This document shows, piece by piece, positions 53,722 to 61,839 of a stretch of DNA of 64,000 bases. Position 1 is the first letter of the stretch. Each line of letters starts with the position of its first letter. The translations under genes and the position numbers were made by a program. Source of the DNA: Streptomyces roseicoloratus. GTDB lineage: Bacteria > Actinomycetota > Actinomycetes > Streptomycetales > Streptomycetaceae. The DNA is taken from NCBI RefSeq assembly GCF_004117935.1, contig NZ_SDOY01000096.1, positions 1 to 64,000 on the forward strand, written 5' to 3'. Below the pieces are notes generated by a model. That model did not search any database, was not told the origin of the DNA, and worked only from the letters and a program-made list of their open reading frames with translations.

Positions 53722-55509
53722 ATGCCTCCCACGCACCCCGACGCGCCGGCGTCAGGGACGCTCCGCCCGCCGCGCCCACGCCGTCGACGCGGTCACGCGG
53801 CGCTGCTCACCGGTGTCCTGATGGCCGCCGTCCTCCCCCTGGCCGCCGGGGCCCCGCAGGCCCGGGCCGCCGTCGGCATCGACGAGTACCCCTTGACCAA
53901 CCCCAGCACCCCGGTCGGCATCACCAGCGGTCCGGACGGCAACCTCTGGTTCACGGAGGCGGTCGCCGACAAGATCGGCCGGATCAGCCCGGCCGGCACG
54001 CTGATCGCCGAGTACCCACTGCCCCAGTTCAGCGGTCCGCAGGACATCACCACCGGGCCGGACGGCAACGTCTGGTTCACCATGCTGCACGTCGACTCCA
54101 AGATCGGAAAGATCGACACGAACGGCACGGTCACCGAGTACCAGCTGTCCGAACCGCAACGCGAACCCGCCGGCATCACCGCCGGGCCGGACGGCGCCAT
54201 GTGGTTCACCGAGCAGAACGGCAATCGGATCGGCCGCATCACCACCGCGGGAGCGATCACCGAGTTCCCGCTGCCCGCCGGCTCCGGTCAGCCGTCCGCC
54301 ATCACCACCGGGCCGGACGGAAACCTCTGGTTCACCGAGAACGGCGCCGACCGCATCGGCCGTATGACCACGACCGGCGCCGTCACCGAGTTCCCGGTGC
54401 CCGGCGGTGGCGGTCCGACCGACATCACCACCGGACCCGACGGAAACCTCTGGTTCACCGTGTTCGGCGGCAACCGCATCGGCCGGATCACGCCCTCCGG
54501 AGTGATCACCCAGTTCGACCTGCCGACGGACGGCTTCGCGCCCCAGCCCCAGGACATCACCGCCGGGCCGGACGACAGCCTGTGGTTCACCGAGCGCAAC
54601 AGCGGACGGATCGGGCGGATCAGCACCTCGGGCGTCGTCGCCGAGTTCCCCCTGCCCTCCTCGGAACGCGGCCCCTGGGGCATCGCCAAGGGGCCGGACG
54701 ACGACATCTGGTTCGCCGAGACCGCCGGTTTCATCGGGCACCTCCAGCTGACCGACGCCGACCTCGCCGTCACGAAGTCCGACGCGGGCTCCGATCCCGT
54801 CGTGGAGGGCCAGAACGTCACGTACACGCTCACCGCCACGAACAACGGCCCGCAGACGGCCGAAGGCGTCGTCCTCCAGGACACCCTCCCGGCGGGGATG
54901 GAGTTCGTCTCCGCGTCCCCCGGATGCACCACGGCAGGCACCGCGCCGGACGTCGTCAGCTGCGGCGTCGGCACCCTCACCGCGGGAGCGAGCGCCGCGC
55001 GGACGATCACCGTCACGGCCACGGTCGAGGACGTCGCCGTCGACACCGCGAGCGTGGCCGGCGCGGTCTCCGACCCGACACCGGGCAACGACACCGTGAC
55101 GGAGACGACCACCGTCGACGCGGTCGCCTGCTTCGGCGAACAGCCCACGATCACCGGCACCCAGGGCGACGACCAGATCAGCGGCACACCCGGGCGGGAC
55201 GTCATCCTCGCCCATGGCGGCAACGACACCATCACCGCCCTCAGGGGTGACGACCTCGTCTGCGGCGGCCCCGGGGCCGACTCGATCACGGCCGGTCCCG
55301 GCAGCGACCGCATCGACGGCGGCACGGGCGACGACACCCTCCACGGCTCGCCCGGGGCCGACATCGTGACCGGCGGCCCCGGTGACGACGCCCTCTTCGG
55401 CGACGCCGGCAACGACACCCTCGACGGCGGCGCGGGCACGAACACCAACAGCGGCGGTCCCGGTACCGACGTCTGCACCAACCCGAGCACGGGCCCGGGC
55501 TGCCCCTGA
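53722..55509 (+). CDS. secreted seven-bladed propeller / DUF11 / RTX-repeat protein
   Basis: A 595-residue exported mosaic protein. A twin-arginine-like signal (RPRRRRGHAALLTGVLMAAV, cut near AQARA) leads to seven repeats of the GPDGNLWFTE...IGRI type (residues ~55-345), as in virginiamycin B lyase-like propellers. A DUF11 domain (~347-450, VEGQNVTYTLTATNNGPQTA) follows. Then come hemolysin-type nonapeptide repeats (~478-580, GGPGDDALFG, GNDTLDGG), which would bind calcium. The propeller has very few His residues (one in blade 2, one in blade 7), so lyase activity should not be assumed. Cell-surface binding is inferred. Confidence 0.85.
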   Translation: MPPTHPDAPASGTLRPPRPRRRRGHAALLTGVLMAAVLPLAAGAPQARAAVGIDEYPLTNPSTPVGITSGPDGNLWFTEAVADKIGRISPAGTLIAEYPLPQFSGPQDITTGPDGNVWFTMLHVDSKIGKIDTNGTVTEYQLSEPQREPAGITAGPDGAMWFTEQNGNRIGRITTAGAITEFPLPAGSGQPSAITTGPDGNLWFTENGADRIGRMTTTGAVTEFPVPGGGGPTDITTGPDGNLWFTVFGGNRIGRITPSGVITQFDLPTDGFAPQPQDITAGPDDSLWFTERNSGRIGRISTSGVVAEFPLPSSERGPWGIAKGPDDDIWFAETAGFIGHLQLTDADLAVTKSDAGSDPVVEGQNVTYTLTATNNGPQTAEGVVLQDTLPAGMEFVSASPGCTTAGTAPDVVSCGVGTLTAGASAARTITVTATVEDVAVDTASVAGAVSDPTPGNDTVTETTTVDAVACFGEQPTITGTQGDDQISGTPGRDVILAHGGNDTITALRGDDLVCGGPGADSITAGPGSDRIDGGTGDDTLHGSPGADIVTGGPGDDALFGDAGNDTLDGGAGTNTNSGGPGTDVCTNPSTGPGCP

Positions 55510-55909
55510 CCCGAGCCAAGCCCGAGAAACCCCACCGGCCAGGGGAGGCGGACGACGGCGGGGCGGGCAAGGCAGCCGACCCACCACGGATAGCTGAGGA
55601 CGGCGGGGAGGGGGCCGGGGCCGGAGGACGGGCGTGTCCGGACGTGGCGGCCTCCTCCACGCGCGCAGCGCAGGGGAGGTGGCAGTCCGGACACCCCCAC
55701 CCGGAGGCACCGGGCGCGCGTCACCACCCACGGGGTTCACCGCCCCCGGCCCCGGGGGGAAGGCTCCGAACCCGTCACCACCCACGGGGTTCACCGCCCC
55801 CGGCCCCGGGGGGAAGGCCCCGAACCCGTCACCACCCACGGGGTTCACCGCCCCCCCGCCCCGGGGGGAAAGCCCCGAACCCGCCACCACCCCCCGGGAT
55901 CCGTGCGCG
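55510..55909. other. 400-nt intergenic region with hairpin and tandem repeats
   Basis: It lies between the propeller gene and the convergent siderophore-interacting gene. It contains a long hairpin closed by GTGTCCGGAC (55634-55643) and GTCCGGACAC (55685-55694), then the 54-nt tandem repeats. I see no gene. Confidence 0.6.
55721..55882. repeat. three 54-nt tandem repeats
   Basis: Units begin at 55721, 55775 and 55829 (each begins TCACCACCCACGGGGTTCAC). The first two differ at one base, and the third has a few changes. A degenerate fourth unit starts at 55883. Each unit contains a CCGGCCCCGGGGGG block able to fold. The repeats lie directly downstream of the siderophore-interacting gene. Confidence 0.95.
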
Positions 55910-56746
55910 TCAGCGCTCCTGCTCGCGCTCCACCTGCTCGTTCCACTCGCGCTTGATCGCCCGCCAGGCCTCGTCCGTCTTGCCCAGGCGCCAGTACCCC
56001 GAGATGGACAGGCGCTCGCGCGGCACCTCGCGCTCGAGGCGGAGGTGGCGGCGGAGTTCCTTCACGAAGCCGGCCTCGCCGTGGACGAAGGCGTGCACGT
56101 CGCCCGACGGGAAGTCCAGGCCCCGCACCGCCTCCAGGAGCGCCTCGCCCACCGGGCGGCCGTCGCGGTGCAGCCAGGTGACCTCCACCCCGGCCGCCGT
56201 GGCGAACTTCTGCTCCTCCGCCGCGTCGTCGACCTCCAGGAAGGCGTGCACCGTCGCGCCCTCCGGCAGCCGCTCCAGGGCGACCGCGATCGCCGGGAGC
56301 GCGCTCTCGTCGCCGACGAGGAGGTGCCAGCCGGCGTCGGTGTCCGGGGCGTAGCCGCCGCCGGGGCCGAGGAAACGGATGGTGTCGCCCTCCTGGGCGC
56401 GCGCGGCCCACGGCCCGGCCAGGCCCTCGTCGCCGTGCACCACGAAGTCGACGGTCAGCTCACGGTGCACCGGGTCCCAGGCGCGCACCGTGTAGGTGCG
56501 GGTCGTCGGCCACTGCTCGCGCGGGAACTCCGCCCGGATCCGCTCCATGTCGAACGGCTCCGGGTAGCTCACGCCCTCCGGCGCGAAGAGCAGCTTCACG
56601 TAGTGGTCGGTGTGCCCGCCGATCTCGAACGCGTCCAGGCCGGCCCCGCCGAGCACGAGGCGCACCATGTGCGGGGTGATCCGCTCGGTGCGCACCACCT
56701 GGGCCTCGTGTGCCTTCGGTGCCTTGCGGGCGGGCTGTTCTGCCAC
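55910..56746 (-). CDS. siderophore-interacting protein (ferric-siderophore reductase)
   Basis: A 278-residue FAD- and NAD(P)H-binding flavoprotein of the ViuB/SIP family that releases iron from ferric siderophores. The flavin motif is TRTYTVRAWDP. A GPGGGYAPDTDAGWHLLVGD segment, VHGEAGFVKELRRHL and SGYWRLGKTDEAWRAIKREW complete the family pattern. The GTG at 56746 follows GGGGAG. An iron-box-like palindrome 27 nt upstream suggests repression by iron. Confidence 0.94.
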   Translation of the reverse strand: MAEQPARKAPKAHEAQVVRTERITPHMVRLVLGGAGLDAFEIGGHTDHYVKLLFAPEGVSYPEPFDMERIRAEFPREQWPTTRTYTVRAWDPVHRELTVDFVVHGDEGLAGPWAARAQEGDTIRFLGPGGGYAPDTDAGWHLLVGDESALPAIAVALERLPEGATVHAFLEVDDAAEEQKFATAAGVEVTWLHRDGRPVGEALLEAVRGLDFPSGDVHAFVHGEAGFVKELRRHLRLEREVPRERLSISGYWRLGKTDEAWRAIKREWNEQVEREQER

Positions 56747-56772
56747 GGCGGTCTCCCCGTTGCCGATGATTA

Positions 56773-56788
56773 CTTAGGATTACCTAAG
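56773..56788. promoter_or_regulatory. iron box for a DmdR/IdeR-type repressor
   Basis: CTTAGG-ATTA-CCTAAG is a perfect palindrome within a longer AT-rich element that resembles the actinobacterial IdeR/DmdR1 consensus (TTAGGTTAGGCTAACCTAA). It lies 27 nt upstream of the siderophore-interacting gene. Confidence 0.75.
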
Positions 56789-56874
56789 TTAGCACCCTGG
56801 GGTGGGGAACCCGGCCCGGCCGGCCGCACGCCCACCGACTTCAAGCCGCCGGCGCCGCCGCGCCAGGCCCCCGC

Positions 56875-57795
56875 TCACCGCGCCAGCACCGGCAGCAGCC
56901 GCCCCACCGCCCCACCCAGGCCCCAGCGCTCCACCAGGCCCGCCAGCGCCTCCGGGTCGCGGGGCTCCGGCGGCAGGGTCGCCGAGAACTCGGGCAGCGG
57001 CGCGTCCCGCGCCACCCGGACCACCGTGGGCGCCACGTCCAGGTACTCCGCCGCCTCGACGATCCCGCGCCGCTTCGCCGGGGTCAGCCGCGACGTACGG
57101 TCGAGCGCCGCCGCCCGTACGCCCGCCAGGTCCCCGTACTCCGTGATCAGCTGCGCCGCCGTCTTCTCGCCGATGCCCTTCACCCCGGGCAGCCCGTCGC
57201 TGGTGTCGCCGCGCAGCGCCGCCATGTCCGCGTACTGCTGCGCCCGCACCCCGTACTTCGCGAGGATGAACTTCTCGTCCACCAGATCGCAGTCGCCCAC
57301 GCCCTTGCGCGGGTACAGCACCCGCACCCCGCGGGCGTCGTCCACGAGCTGGAACAGGTCGCGGTCGCCGGTGACGATGTCCACCGGGCCGGCCGCCCGC
57401 TCCGTCAGCGTGCCGATCACGTCGTCCGCCTCGAAGCCCGCCGCCCCGACCCGCGCGATGCCCAGCGCTTCGAGCACCTCGACGATCACCGGCACCTGCG
57501 GAGACAGCGTGTCCGGGACCTCCTCCACGTCCGGGCCCGCCGGGGTCTCCTCGGCCACCCGGTGCGCCTTGTACGAGGGGATCAGGTCCACCCGCCACTG
57601 CGGGCGCCAGTCGTCGTCCCAGCAGGCCACCAGGTCGTTCGGGCGGTGGTCCTGGACGAGCCGGGTGATGAAGTCGAGCAGCCCGCGCACGGCGTTGACC
57701 GGCGTCCCGTCCGGCGCCCGGACCGAGTCCGGCACGCCGAAGTACGCGCGGAAGTAGAGGCTGGCGGTGTCGAGGAGCATCAGGCGTCGCGTCAC
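56875..57795 (-). CDS. 5'-3' exonuclease, FEN/PolA N-terminal type
   Basis: A 306-residue stand-alone flap/5'-3' exonuclease domain like the N-terminal part of DNA polymerase I. Acidic metal ligands are visible in LMLLDTASLYFRAYFG, FEADDVIGTLTE, VDIVTGDRDLFQLVDD and ALRGDTSDGLPGVKGIGEKT; the last contains the helix-3-turn-helix. No polymerase domain follows. It probably trims flaps or RNA primers. The GTG at 57795 gives the conserved N-terminus. A CATGAT hexamer lies 6 nt upstream, so it may be another leaderless gene. Confidence 0.93.
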   Translation of the reverse strand: MTRRLMLLDTASLYFRAYFGVPDSVRAPDGTPVNAVRGLLDFITRLVQDHRPNDLVACWDDDWRPQWRVDLIPSYKAHRVAEETPAGPDVEEVPDTLSPQVPVIVEVLEALGIARVGAAGFEADDVIGTLTERAAGPVDIVTGDRDLFQLVDDARGVRVLYPRKGVGDCDLVDEKFILAKYGVRAQQYADMAALRGDTSDGLPGVKGIGEKTAAQLITEYGDLAGVRAAALDRTSRLTPAKRRGIVEAAEYLDVAPTVVRVARDAPLPEFSATLPPEPRDPEALAGLVERWGLGGAVGRLLPVLAR

Positions 57796-58049
57796 ACCCC
57801 GATCATGCCGCACCGCACCGACAACACCACCCCGTGCGCGTGACACGCGTCACCTTCCCGTTTGCCCCCGGAAAGCCGGGGCAGGCGGGGCACCGGAGCG
57901 GACCCGGTACGGGATCCGACGGTCCGGACGCTGGTCCGGGCCCGGACGGATTCCCGTACGCGACGGGCGCGGGCAGATCCCGCCCCGCTCCACGGCCCGG
58001 CTGCTGCGGGGGTGGCGGGCCGTTTTTCGTTGCTACCCGTGAGGTGTAT

Positions 58050-59279
58050 GTGTCCAGGCTCCAGGCCGACCATCTGTACAAGGTGTTCGGCAGACGACCC
58101 GACGAAGCGGTCCGCGAACTCGCCGAATCCGGCGCCGACCGGGACGCCCTGCGTGCCGACGGCACCACGGCGGCCGTGATCGACGCGTCCTTCACCGTCG
58201 AACCGGGCCAGATCTTCGTCGTCATGGGTCTGTCGGGATCCGGCAAGTCCACCCTGCTGCGGATGCTCAACGGCCTGCTCACCCCCACCGCCGGCCGGGT
58301 CCTCTTCGACGGCCGTGACCTCACCGCGCTCTCCGACCGCGAGCTGCGCGAGGTCCGGTCCCGGAAGATCAGCATGGTCTTCCAGCACTTCGCCCTCTTC
58401 CCGCACCGCAGCGTCCTCGAGAACGCCGCGTACGGCCTGGAGGTCCAGGGCGTCCCGCGCGCCGAGCGCGAGAAGCGCGCCGCGGAGGCGCTCGAACTGT
58501 GCGGGCTCGCCGGCTGGGAGAAGTCCTGGCCCGACGAGCTCTCCGGCGGCATGCAGCAGCGCGTCGGCCTCGCCCGCGCGCTCGCCACCGACGCCGACCT
58601 GCTGCTCATGGACGAGTCGTTCAGCGCGCTCGACCCGCTGATCCGCCGTGACATGCAGGACCAGCTGCTCGTCCTCCAGCAGAAGCTGAAGAAGACCATC
58701 GTCTTCATCACCCACGACCTCAACGAGGCCATGCGCCTCGGTGACCGCGTCGCCGTCATGCGCGACGGCCGGATCGTCCAGCTCGGCACCGCCGAGGACA
58801 TCCTGGTCCGCCCCGCCGACGACTACGTCGCCTCCTTCATCCAGGACGTCGACCGCACCCGCGTGCTCACCGCCGCCGCCGTCATGACCGACGGCACCGT
58901 CGAGCCCGGCGACTGCCCGCCCGGCTGCGGCTGCCGGTCCGTCCTGCCGGAGACGCCGCTGGCCGAGCTGTGCACCGTCGCCGCGCGTTCCCTGCATCCC
59001 GTGGCCGTCGAGAACGCCGACGGCGAGGTCCTCGGCGTCGTCGCCCAGGACCGCCTCCTCGGCGTCATGGGCGGCCTCGACGCCGACCTCCGCCCCACCA
59101 CGCCCACCGGAGCCGCGGCTTCCACCGCAGTTCCCGGAACCCACGCGGCGCCCGCGCCGACCGGAGACCCCGCGGCCCAGGAAGCCGCCGAGGCCCCCGC
59201 CGCGCCCCGCGTGCCCAGGCCCGCCGCGTCCGTCGAAGCGTCCGCCGGCGACGGCGAGGAGGTGACCGCCCGTGCCTAG
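58050..59279 (+). CDS. glycine betaine/proline-type ABC transporter ATPase
   Basis: A 409-residue ATP-binding subunit of ProV/OpuAA type. Walker A is GLSGSGKST (60-68), the ABC signature is LSGGMQQRVGLARAL, and Walker B is LLLMDESFSALDP. The C-terminal regulatory region is CBS-like but carries a Cys-rich insert (GDCPPGCGCRSV) and a long Ala/Pro-rich tail. The GTG at 58050 follows GTGAGG. It overlaps the next gene by 8 nt, which encodes the fused permease and binding protein. Osmoprotectant import is the likely role. Confidence 0.92.
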   Translation: MSRLQADHLYKVFGRRPDEAVRELAESGADRDALRADGTTAAVIDASFTVEPGQIFVVMGLSGSGKSTLLRMLNGLLTPTAGRVLFDGRDLTALSDRELREVRSRKISMVFQHFALFPHRSVLENAAYGLEVQGVPRAEREKRAAEALELCGLAGWEKSWPDELSGGMQQRVGLARALATDADLLLMDESFSALDPLIRRDMQDQLLVLQQKLKKTIVFITHDLNEAMRLGDRVAVMRDGRIVQLGTAEDILVRPADDYVASFIQDVDRTRVLTAAAVMTDGTVEPGDCPPGCGCRSVLPETPLAELCTVAARSLHPVAVENADGEVLGVVAQDRLLGVMGGLDADLRPTTPTGAAASTAVPGTHAAPAPTGDPAAQEAAEAPAAPRVPRPAASVEASAGDGEEVTARA

Positions 59280-61074
59280 GCTTCCGCTCGGCCAGTGGGT
59301 CGACAACACCGTCGACTGGCTCCAGGCCCAGTTCTCCTGGCTGTTCGACGCCGTCACCAGCCTCGTCACCGGCCTCTACGACGGCATCGACGCCGTCCTG
59401 TCCGCGCCCCAGCCGCTGCTCTTCGCCGGCATCCTCGCGGTCGTCGCCTGGTGGCTGCGCGGCCTCAGCGCCGGCGTGCTCGCCTTCGCGGGCTTCGCCG
59501 TCGTCGACTCCATCGAGCTGTGGGACGACGCCATGTCGACCCTCTCCCTGGTGCTCGTCGCCACCCTCGTCACCCTGGTGATCGCCGTGCCCCTCGGCAT
59601 CTGGGCGGCCCGCTCCAGGACCGTCAGCGCCGTGCTGCGCCCGGTACTCGACTTCATGCAGACCATGCCGGCGATGGTCTACCTCATCCCCGGCATCATC
59701 TTCTTCGGCGTGGGCGTCGTGCCCGGCATCATCGCCACCATCGTCTTCGCCCTGCCGCCCGGCGTGCGCATGACCGAACTCGGCATCCGCCAGGTCGACG
59801 GCGAGCTCGTCGAGGCCGCCGAGGCGTTCGGCACCACCCCGCGCAACACCCTGCTGCGCGTCCAGCTGCCGCTCGCGCTGCCCACGATCATGGCCGGCGT
59901 CAACCAGGTGATCATGCTCGGCCTGTCCATGGTCGTCATCGCCGGCATGGTCGGCGGCGGCGGACTCGGCGGCGCCGTCTACCGCGCCATCGGCAACGTC
60001 GACATCGGGCTCGGCTTCGAGGCCGGCATCTCCATCGTCATCCTCGCCATGTACCTGGACCGGATGACCGGCGCCCTCGGCAGCCAGGTCTCCCCGCTGG
60101 GCCGCCGCGCCGCCGCCAAGGCCCACGCCGCGCGGGTCGCCCGCACCGGCGCGAAGATCTGGGGTCACCGGCCGCAGCCCGTCACCGCCCTCGTCGGCGT
60201 CGTGATCCTCGCGCTCGTCGCCGGCGGCATGGGCTTCCTCGGCGGCGGGTCCGCCACGACCGCCTCGGGGAAGAACACCGGCCACGGCAAGAAGATCAGC
60301 CTCGGCTACATCCCCTGGGACGAGGGCATCGCCTCCACCTTCCTCTGGAAGGAGCTCCTGGAGCGCCGCGGCTACGAGGTCGACGCCAGGCAGCTGGAGG
60401 CCGGAGCCCTCTACACCGGTCTCGCCGGCGGGCAGATCGACTTCCAGACCGACTCCTGGCTGCCCGTCACCCACGCCCAGTACTGGGAGAAGTACCGGAA
60501 CAAGCTGGAGGACCTCGGCTCCTGGTACGGCCCCACCTCCCTCGAACTCACCGTCCCCTCGTACATGAAGGACGTGAACAGCCTCGCCGACCTCAAGGGC
60601 AAGGCCGGGCAGTTCAAGGGCCGGATCGTCGGCATCGAGCCGAGCGCCGGAATGATGGGCATCCTCAAGGACAAGGTCCTCGAGGACTACGGCCTGGAAG
60701 GCGAGTACGAGGTCGTCGACGGCTCCACGCCCGGCATGCTGGCCGAACTCAAGCGTGCGTACGACAAGAAGGAGCCGATCGTCGTCACCCTCTGGTCGCC
60801 GCACTGGGCCTACTCCGGTTACGACCTGAAGAAGCTCCAGGACCCCAAGGGCAGCTGGGGTAAGGGCGACGGCGTCCACACCCTCGCCCGCAAGGGCTTC
60901 GCCGCCGACAACCCCGAGGTCGGCGCCTGGCTGAAGGGCTTCAAGCTCAGCGAGAAGGAGCTCACCGGCCTCGAGGCCGTCATCCAGGAGACCGGCAAGG
61001 GCAAGGAGCAGCAGGCCGTCCGCACCTGGCTGGACCGGAACCCGGGGCTCGCGGAGCGGCTCGCCCCGCAGTAG
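59272..61074 (+). CDS. glycine betaine permease/substrate-binding protein fusion
   Basis: A 600-residue fusion. The N-terminal ~280 residues are a ProW-type permease with the EAA loop (VEAAEAFGTTPRNTLLRVQL) and about six helices. A further membrane helix (VTALVGVVILALVAGGMGFL) is followed by a ProX/OpuAC-type binding domain (from ~340, ISLGYIPWDEGIASTFLWKE). Trp residues of the binding pocket are in DSWLPVTHAQYW and VTLWSPHWAY. The GTG at 59272 lies within the ATPase stop region after GAGGAGG, so the two are translationally coupled. It ends with a strong terminator. Confidence 0.93.
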   Translation: MPRLPLGQWVDNTVDWLQAQFSWLFDAVTSLVTGLYDGIDAVLSAPQPLLFAGILAVVAWWLRGLSAGVLAFAGFAVVDSIELWDDAMSTLSLVLVATLVTLVIAVPLGIWAARSRTVSAVLRPVLDFMQTMPAMVYLIPGIIFFGVGVVPGIIATIVFALPPGVRMTELGIRQVDGELVEAAEAFGTTPRNTLLRVQLPLALPTIMAGVNQVIMLGLSMVVIAGMVGGGGLGGAVYRAIGNVDIGLGFEAGISIVILAMYLDRMTGALGSQVSPLGRRAAAKAHAARVARTGAKIWGHRPQPVTALVGVVILALVAGGMGFLGGGSATTASGKNTGHGKKISLGYIPWDEGIASTFLWKELLERRGYEVDARQLEAGALYTGLAGGQIDFQTDSWLPVTHAQYWEKYRNKLEDLGSWYGPTSLELTVPSYMKDVNSLADLKGKAGQFKGRIVGIEPSAGMMGILKDKVLEDYGLEGEYEVVDGSTPGMLAELKRAYDKKEPIVVTLWSPHWAYSGYDLKKLQDPKGSWGKGDGVHTLARKGFAADNPEVGAWLKGFKLSEKELTGLEAVIQETGKGKEQQAVRTWLDRNPGLAERLAPQ

Positions 61075-61079
61075 AGCCC

Positions 61080-61101
61080 GGCTGGATCCGGCTGGATCCG
61101 G
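61080..61101. repeat. 10-nt direct repeat after the transporter
   Basis: GGCTGGATCC occurs twice in tandem between the stop codon and the terminator. Confidence 0.7.
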
Positions 61102-61128
61102 ACTTGCGATAGTTCCGAATTCGCTCCG

Positions 61129-61170
61129 AAAAGGGGTGGTCGCCGAACACGTTCGGCGACCACCCCTTTT
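61129..61170 (+). terminator. strong intrinsic terminator after the betaine transporter
   Basis: A perfect 20-bp stem (61129-61148 with 61151-61170) with a very short loop. The stem ends in AAAA/TTTT, so a U-tract follows; this is the strongest terminator in the window. Confidence 0.95.
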
Positions 61171-61287
61171 CGCCACGACGCGAAACCCGGGCCCAAAGCT
61201 GCGTAAGGTTCAGGTAACCGACCAGTACGAGACCCGAGCGCCGTGAGTGAAACGGGCGACGCCAGCGACATGAGGGAGGGGGCCGAC

Positions 61288-61839
61288 ATGGACGACAAGG
61301 AGTCACTGCGCGTGGGCGCGGCCGTCAAGAGGCGCCGACGGGCACTCCAGCTCACGCTGGCCGTCGTCGCGCAGCGCAGCGGTCTTTCCGTGCCCTTCCT
61401 GAGCCAGGTCGAGAACGAGCGCGCCCGCCCCAGCGACCGCTCCCTCCAGCTGGTCGCCGAGGCCCTGGAGACCACGGCCGCCGAACTCCTCGCCGCCGCC
61501 GAGGCGGCGCGCACCGTCGACGTCGTCCGCTCCGACGAGGAGCTGTGGGACATGCCGCCCGGCGTACGGCCGCTGGTCCGCGGCAGACACCAGCTCCAGG
61601 CCCTGGAGTTCACCGGCGAGCAGGACGCCGGACGGGAATTCCTGCACCGCAACGACGAGTTGCTGTACGTCGCCGACGGCGCCGTCGAGGTCGAGGCCGA
61701 GGGGCGCGCGTACCGGCTGGGCAGCGGCGACACCCTGTACCTGTCCGGCGGGGTGCGCCACCGGTGGCGGGCCACCGCGCCCGCGACCCGGCTGCTGTTC
61801 GTCTCCGTCGCCGACCACATCGAGGCCGAGGAAGGATGA
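61288..61839 (+). CDS. XRE-family regulator with C-terminal cupin domain
   Basis: A 183-residue regulator. The N-terminal HTH (about 5-65) has QRSGLSVPFLSQVENERARP. A cupin domain follows (~110-180, DAGREFLHRNDELLYVADGA and GSGDTLYLSGGVRHRWRATA), which may bind a metal or small molecule. The ATG at 61288 has GAGGGAGGGGG 5 nt upstream, which decides the start; a GTG at 61243 would add 15 residues. Its stop overlaps the ATG of the BtuF-like gene (ATGA), so the two products probably act together. Confidence 0.88.
   Translation: MDDKESLRVGAAVKRRRRALQLTLAVVAQRSGLSVPFLSQVENERARPSDRSLQLVAEALETTAAELLAAAEAARTVDVVRSDEELWDMPPGVRPLVRGRHQLQALEFTGEQDAGREFLHRNDELLYVADGAVEVEAEGRAYRLGSGDTLYLSGGVRHRWRATAPATRLLFVSVADHIEAEEG

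Noticed and set aside
53722-55509. Virginiamycin B lyase resistance gene
   Set aside because: Only the propeller repeats match. The expected catalytic His residues are not apparent, and the extra DUF11 and RTX domains point to another role.
55721-55882. CRISPR array
   Set aside because: The units are contiguous 54-nt tandem repeats without unique spacers, and no cas genes are present.
61243-61287. GTG at 61243 as the start of the XRE-cupin gene
   Set aside because: It is in frame, but the ATG at 61288 has a much stronger ribosome binding site and the added residues do not match an HTH N-terminus.
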